A DNA stretch of 26,419 bases from an uncultured Hyphomicrobiales bacterium (GTDB taxonomy: Bacteria; Pseudomonadota; Alphaproteobacteria; Rhizobiales; CAJQND01), in the NCBI GenBank assembly GCA_905479595.1, contig CAJQND010000324.1, positions 1 to 26,419 of the forward strand. The letters are read 5' to 3'. The translations under genes were made by a program, and so were the position numbers. Shown piece by piece: positions 23,355-26,419 of this stretch. Position 1 is the first letter of the stretch. Each line of letters opens with the position of its first letter. Under the pieces are notes generated by a model, which did no database searches, was not told the DNA's origin, and saw only the letters and a list, made by a program, of their open reading frames with translations.

Positions 23355-25376
23355 TTACGTGCTTTGCGGCTGCTGATGAAATGCTCTCAGGGCGGTCGTG
23401 ATTGCGCTTACCTCTGTAATTGGCAGCGAACACGTTTGGCCTTTGCATAGATAAAGTGCTGTTTCACCTGATTTGGCTTTAGCTTTGGCTGGATGCTGCA
23501 TGGGTAAGTTATCGCCATCTATGTGTTGCGTTAAATGACGCGTCGGAATTGAATTGCTCAACAGTTCTTGTTTCAAGGCTTTTGCGGTTTTATCATTTCC
23601 AATGATGACGGCTTGCAGCAGTTCTGTAAAATCTTCGAAGCCGTTGGCAAAGCCTGCATGGGCGACAATGTTTGCTAGGGCTTCCGGATTGAAATGCGCC
23701 AAAATCGCATCTCCACGTATCCGGTAATTTTCGTTTCCCGTCAGCGTGTAAAGACGCGACAGGTTTTTCAACATTGTTGCATTGGCATTTGGTACGGCAT
23801 CGTCATAGGCAGATAAGGTTCTGCGCAAAACGTCCGTTGCGTTGTCGTGAGTAAAGAAATATCCGCCATCAGCCTCATTCCAAAAATGTTGGTCGAGTGT
23901 TTTGAGCCAGGTTTCTGCATCGTCAATGTAGGCGGTGTCGCCTGTAAGTTCATATAATGATAAAGCTGCCTCGATCATGTTGGCATACCCATCAGATGTA
24001 GCTCGGTGGCGGGTTTGGCCGTTGCGGTGGCTTTGTGAAAAACCGCTATCCGACCAAAGCGCGGACTTAACACCCTCATATGCCTTGCGCGCCATTTTTG
24101 ACCAATTTTCCACCCCAAATACAATTGCGCATTGGGCAAGGGCGGATATCATTAATCCATTCCAGTCGGTAAGAATTTTGTCATCTGTGCCAGGGCGTAT
24201 TCTTTTGGCTCTGGCATCGAGAAGTTTTACTCTGGCAGATAGAAATGGGTCTGCGGATGCGGCGTCCGTTTGGCCTAAACGGTTGAGGATGGTATGGCCT
24301 TCCCAGTTTCCAGCCTCGGTAACATCATAAAGCGCGCAGAAATCCTCTGATTGAGTGCCGAGCAGGGCTGTTATTTCTGCTTTGTTCCAGACATAGAACT
24401 TTCCCTCTACACCTTCAGAGTCGGCATCGAGACTGGCGGAAAACGCCATATGTTCCGCGATCATTTCACGTGAAACCCAGGTAATTGTCTCTTCGATTCG
24501 TTGGCGAAACAAATCTTGTCCAGCATCCTGCCAAACTAACACAAGCAATTTCAGCAGTTGCGCGTTGTCGTAGAGCATCTTTTCAAAATGCGGCGCGAGC
24601 CAACGCTCATCGACGGAATAACGCGCAAATCCACCACCAAGGTGATCATAGATTCCTCCCTGGCAAATGTTCGTTATGCTGGTGAGGACGGCAGCTTTTG
24701 ACGTTTCATCACCACTGCGGATGTAGTGTCGCCAAAGAAACTCAAAGATTTGCGGCTGGGGAAATTTAGGCGCGCCTTTAAGTCCGCCAAGGTTCATATC
24801 AATCAACCCATGCATTCGTTGGGCTGCCTGGTTAAGCAGATCGATGGAAAGAGCCTGAGTTGTATCTGCCCGCGCGGTTTGGTTCAGGGCTTGGGTGAGT
24901 GCAGCTGCATTGTTGCTAACTTTTTCTGGCTCGTCACGATAAGCACGGGCGACATGGTTGAGCACGTCGGTAAACCCAAGCCGTCCGTATTGCGCGGTCT
25001 TGGGAAAGTATGTTCCTCCCCAGAAGGGTTCGCGTTCGGGCGTGAGAAACATTGTGAGAGGCCATCCACCTTGTTCACCCAGATGATGCAGAGCTTCCAT
25101 ATAGATCTTGTCGATATCAGGTCGTTCTTCCCGATCGAGCTTGATATTGATAAAAAGGTCGTTCATGACGGCGGCGGTTTGGGGGTCTTCAAAACTCTCA
25201 TGGGCCATCACATGGCACCAATGACATGCAGCATATCCAACCGATAGCAGGATTGGCTTACCTGTCTCCCGGGCTGCTGCGAAGGCTTCTTCTCCCCAAG
25301 GATACCAGTGGACCGGATTATCTTTATGTTGCACTAGATAAGGGCTTGGTTCGTCGGCAAGGCGGTTATAAGTCAT
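23355..25376 (-). CDS. DUF255 thioredoxin-fold protein (YyaL/SPATA20 type)
   Basis: A 673-aa protein with an N-terminal thioredoxin-like domain (about 4-165) containing GYAACHWCHVMAHESFED, with the pair C51-C54 in a CHWC motif, followed by a long alpha-helical region like the (alpha/alpha)6 barrel of glycosidase/epimerase folds. Function is not established for the family. I start at the ATG at complement 25374-25376, where the conserved RLADEPSPYLVQHKDNPVHW begins; the frame continues to 25613 but that part overlaps mnmE. It is the only gene to the right of oriC pointing back toward the origin, and it lies between rho and mnmE. Confidence 0.93.
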   Translation of the reverse strand: MTYNRLADEPSPYLVQHKDNPVHWYPWGEEAFAAARETGKPILLSVGYAACHWCHVMAHESFEDPQTAAVMNDLFINIKLDREERPDIDKIYMEALHHLGEQGGWPLTMFLTPEREPFWGGTYFPKTAQYGRLGFTDVLNHVARAYRDEPEKVSNNAAALTQALNQTARADTTQALSIDLLNQAAQRMHGLIDMNLGGLKGAPKFPQPQIFEFLWRHYIRSGDETSKAAVLTSITNICQGGIYDHLGGGFARYSVDERWLAPHFEKMLYDNAQLLKLLVLVWQDAGQDLFRQRIEETITWVSREMIAEHMAFSASLDADSEGVEGKFYVWNKAEITALLGTQSEDFCALYDVTEAGNWEGHTILNRLGQTDAASADPFLSARVKLLDARAKRIRPGTDDKILTDWNGLMISALAQCAIVFGVENWSKMARKAYEGVKSALWSDSGFSQSHRNGQTRHRATSDGYANMIEAALSLYELTGDTAYIDDAETWLKTLDQHFWNEADGGYFFTHDNATDVLRRTLSAYDDAVPNANATMLKNLSRLYTLTGNENYRIRGDAILAHFNPEALANIVAHAGFANGFEDFTELLQAVIIGNDKTAKALKQELLSNSIPTRHLTQHIDGDNLPMQHPAKAKAKSGETALYLCKGQTCSLPITEVSAITTALRAFHQQPQST

Positions 25377-25500
25377 GATTGCTTTGGATCCTGGATTGTC
25401 TGGCGGTAAGGTAAGCGAGTTGCGGGTTTGAGCAAGAAGTTTGTTTTTCACCGTGCGGAAAATTCGATTCGCATACGTAATAAGACGGAAGAATATTGAT

Positions 25501-26419
25501 ATGTACGAAAGTACCCCGGATACGATTTTTGCCTTGGCAAGTGGGGCGGGTTTGTCCGGTGTAGCTGTTGTTCGCATATCTGGGCCGCAGTGCCGTATGG
25601 CATTGGAACGCATGTCAGGCGGTGTTCCGCCTGCGCGATTGGCGCAACTGCGTACAATAAAACATCCTTATACTGATGATATAATTGATGAAGCACTTGT
25701 TTTGTATTTCCAGGGTCCTGCGAGTTTTACTGGGGAGGACGTCGCTGAATTTCATTTGCATGGCGGCCGTGCGGTGGTTGATTGCTGCTTGGCAGCACTT
25801 GGAGCACTTGAAGGCACGCGACTTGCTGAACCTGGTGAGTTCACACGCCGGGCCTTCGACAATGGAAAGCTGGACCTTACGCAGGTTGAAGGCCTCGCTG
25901 ACCTTATTGCAGCCCAAACAGATGCACAGCGCCGTCAGGCACTACGGGTTGCTTCAGGCGAAGCAGGCGCCATTTTCAATGGGTGGCGGGACCAACTAAT
26001 CTATTGCCTTGCCTTTCTTGAAGCAGATATTGATTTTGTCGAAGAAGACGATGTTCCTGAAGATCTCCCCGTCCAGGTGATTGATAACCTACAGAAGCTT
26101 TATGGGGAAATATCCGGTTATTTGGACGACCCAAGGCAGAGTGAGAAGCTTCGTGAGGGTTTTCGGGTCGCGATTGCTGGGATTCCCAATGTTGGTAAGT
26201 CCAGCTTGCTGAACCGGCTTGCTATGCGGGATGTTGCTATTGTTTCTGATATTGCCGGCACAACCCGGGATGTCGTCGAGATTTATTTCGATCTCGCCGG
26301 ACTACCCGTGGTTTTATCTGATACTGCTGGGCTTCGTGATACAGCTGATGAGATTGAATACATGGGTGTCGTTCGGGCACAAAAAGCGATTTCGGATGCA
26401 GATTTGGTGATTTGGCTTG
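25501..26419 (+). CDS. mnmE: tRNA modification GTPase MnmE, N-terminal part
   Basis: GTPase that with MnmG modifies U34 of certain tRNAs. The first 306 codons are present and open; the gene runs off the right edge. The N-terminal formyl-THF-binding domain begins with DTIFALASGAGLSGVAVVR (7-25) and includes GEFTRRAFDNGKLDLTQVEG. The helical domain follows, and the G domain begins with G1 GIPNVGKSS (227-235), GTTRD (253-257) and DTAG (274-277). The ATG at 25501 has GGAAG 9 nt upstream. It is divergent from the DUF255 gene with 124 bp between, which should hold both promoters; I see no other element there. In other alphaproteobacteria mnmE also lies beside rho near the origin. Confidence 0.97.
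   Translation, partial: MYESTPDTIFALASGAGLSGVAVVRISGPQCRMALERMSGGVPPARLAQLRTIKHPYTDDIIDEALVLYFQGPASFTGEDVAEFHLHGGRAVVDCCLAALGALEGTRLAEPGEFTRRAFDNGKLDLTQVEGLADLIAAQTDAQRRQALRVASGEAGAIFNGWRDQLIYCLAFLEADIDFVEEDDVPEDLPVQVIDNLQKLYGEISGYLDDPRQSEKLREGFRVAIAGIPNVGKSSLLNRLAMRDVAIVSDIAGTTRDVVEIYFDLAGLPVVLSDTAGLRDTADEIEYMGVVRAQKAISDADLVIWL

Noticed and set aside
25377..25613. N-terminal extension of the DUF255 protein
   Set aside because: The extra 79 residues are not conserved in character, overlap the mnmE start on the other strand, and the family homology begins right at the ATG at 25376.

Overview
The window is a densely packed chromosomal segment from an alphaproteobacterium, most likely of the order Hyphomicrobiales (Rhizobiales). 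The evidence is gene content and order: a fur/mur-plsC-miaB-phoH-ybeY-corC-lnt-xre-metK-trmB run, an hslV/hslU pair facing timA-mltA-smr-xre, and the cluster secB / dnaQ-coaE-aroE-maf-ppsR / hemE-hemJ-rho-mnmE. The last cluster is the gene neighbourhood known to flank the replication origin in Caulobacter, Rickettsia and several rhizobia. GC content looks moderate (near half by eye, not counted). I see no mobile element, CRISPR array, rRNA or tRNA gene.

Layout. 1-8928 is a minus-strand run of ten genes, read right to left. It starts with a Fur/Mur regulator, then a phospholipid acyltransferase, tRNA and rRNA maturation enzymes (miaB, ybeY, phoH), envelope genes (corC, lnt), a PhrR-like regulator, metK, and the first codons of trmB at the left edge. 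9101-11985 (plus) carries the HslUV protease with an unidentified multi-pass membrane protein coupled between the two subunits. 11975-14864 (minus) carries timA-mltA-smr-xre. 15079-16271 (plus) carries fxsA and secB, ending in a strong terminator. 16280-19882 (minus) carries ppsR-maf-aroE-coaE-dnaQ. 19883-20299 is the only long non-coding gap and is called here as the chromosomal replication origin. 20300-23342 (plus) carries hemE-hemJ-rho. A minus-strand DUF255 thioredoxin-fold gene lies between rho and the 5' part of mnmE, which runs off the right edge.

The most informative sequence is the origin. It has one perfect DnaA box, several 8/9 boxes with four clustered in about 60 bp, an AT-rich stretch holding a tandem TTAA-N7-TTAA-N7-TTAA array (two overlapping CtrA consensus sites) with a GANTC methylation site inside the first spacer, and a separate unit of two 10-bp direct repeats around an 11-bp palindrome. 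Together these suggest cell-cycle control of initiation by DnaA, CtrA and CcrM, as described for Caulobacter. This is inference from motifs.

Other points worth a look are the C-rich, G-poor leader of rho (a likely autoregulatory rut site), the membrane protein between hslV and hslU, and two inverted repeats in the timA/fxsA divergent promoter. I do not see a wholly new system; this is a core region with a few undescribed details.
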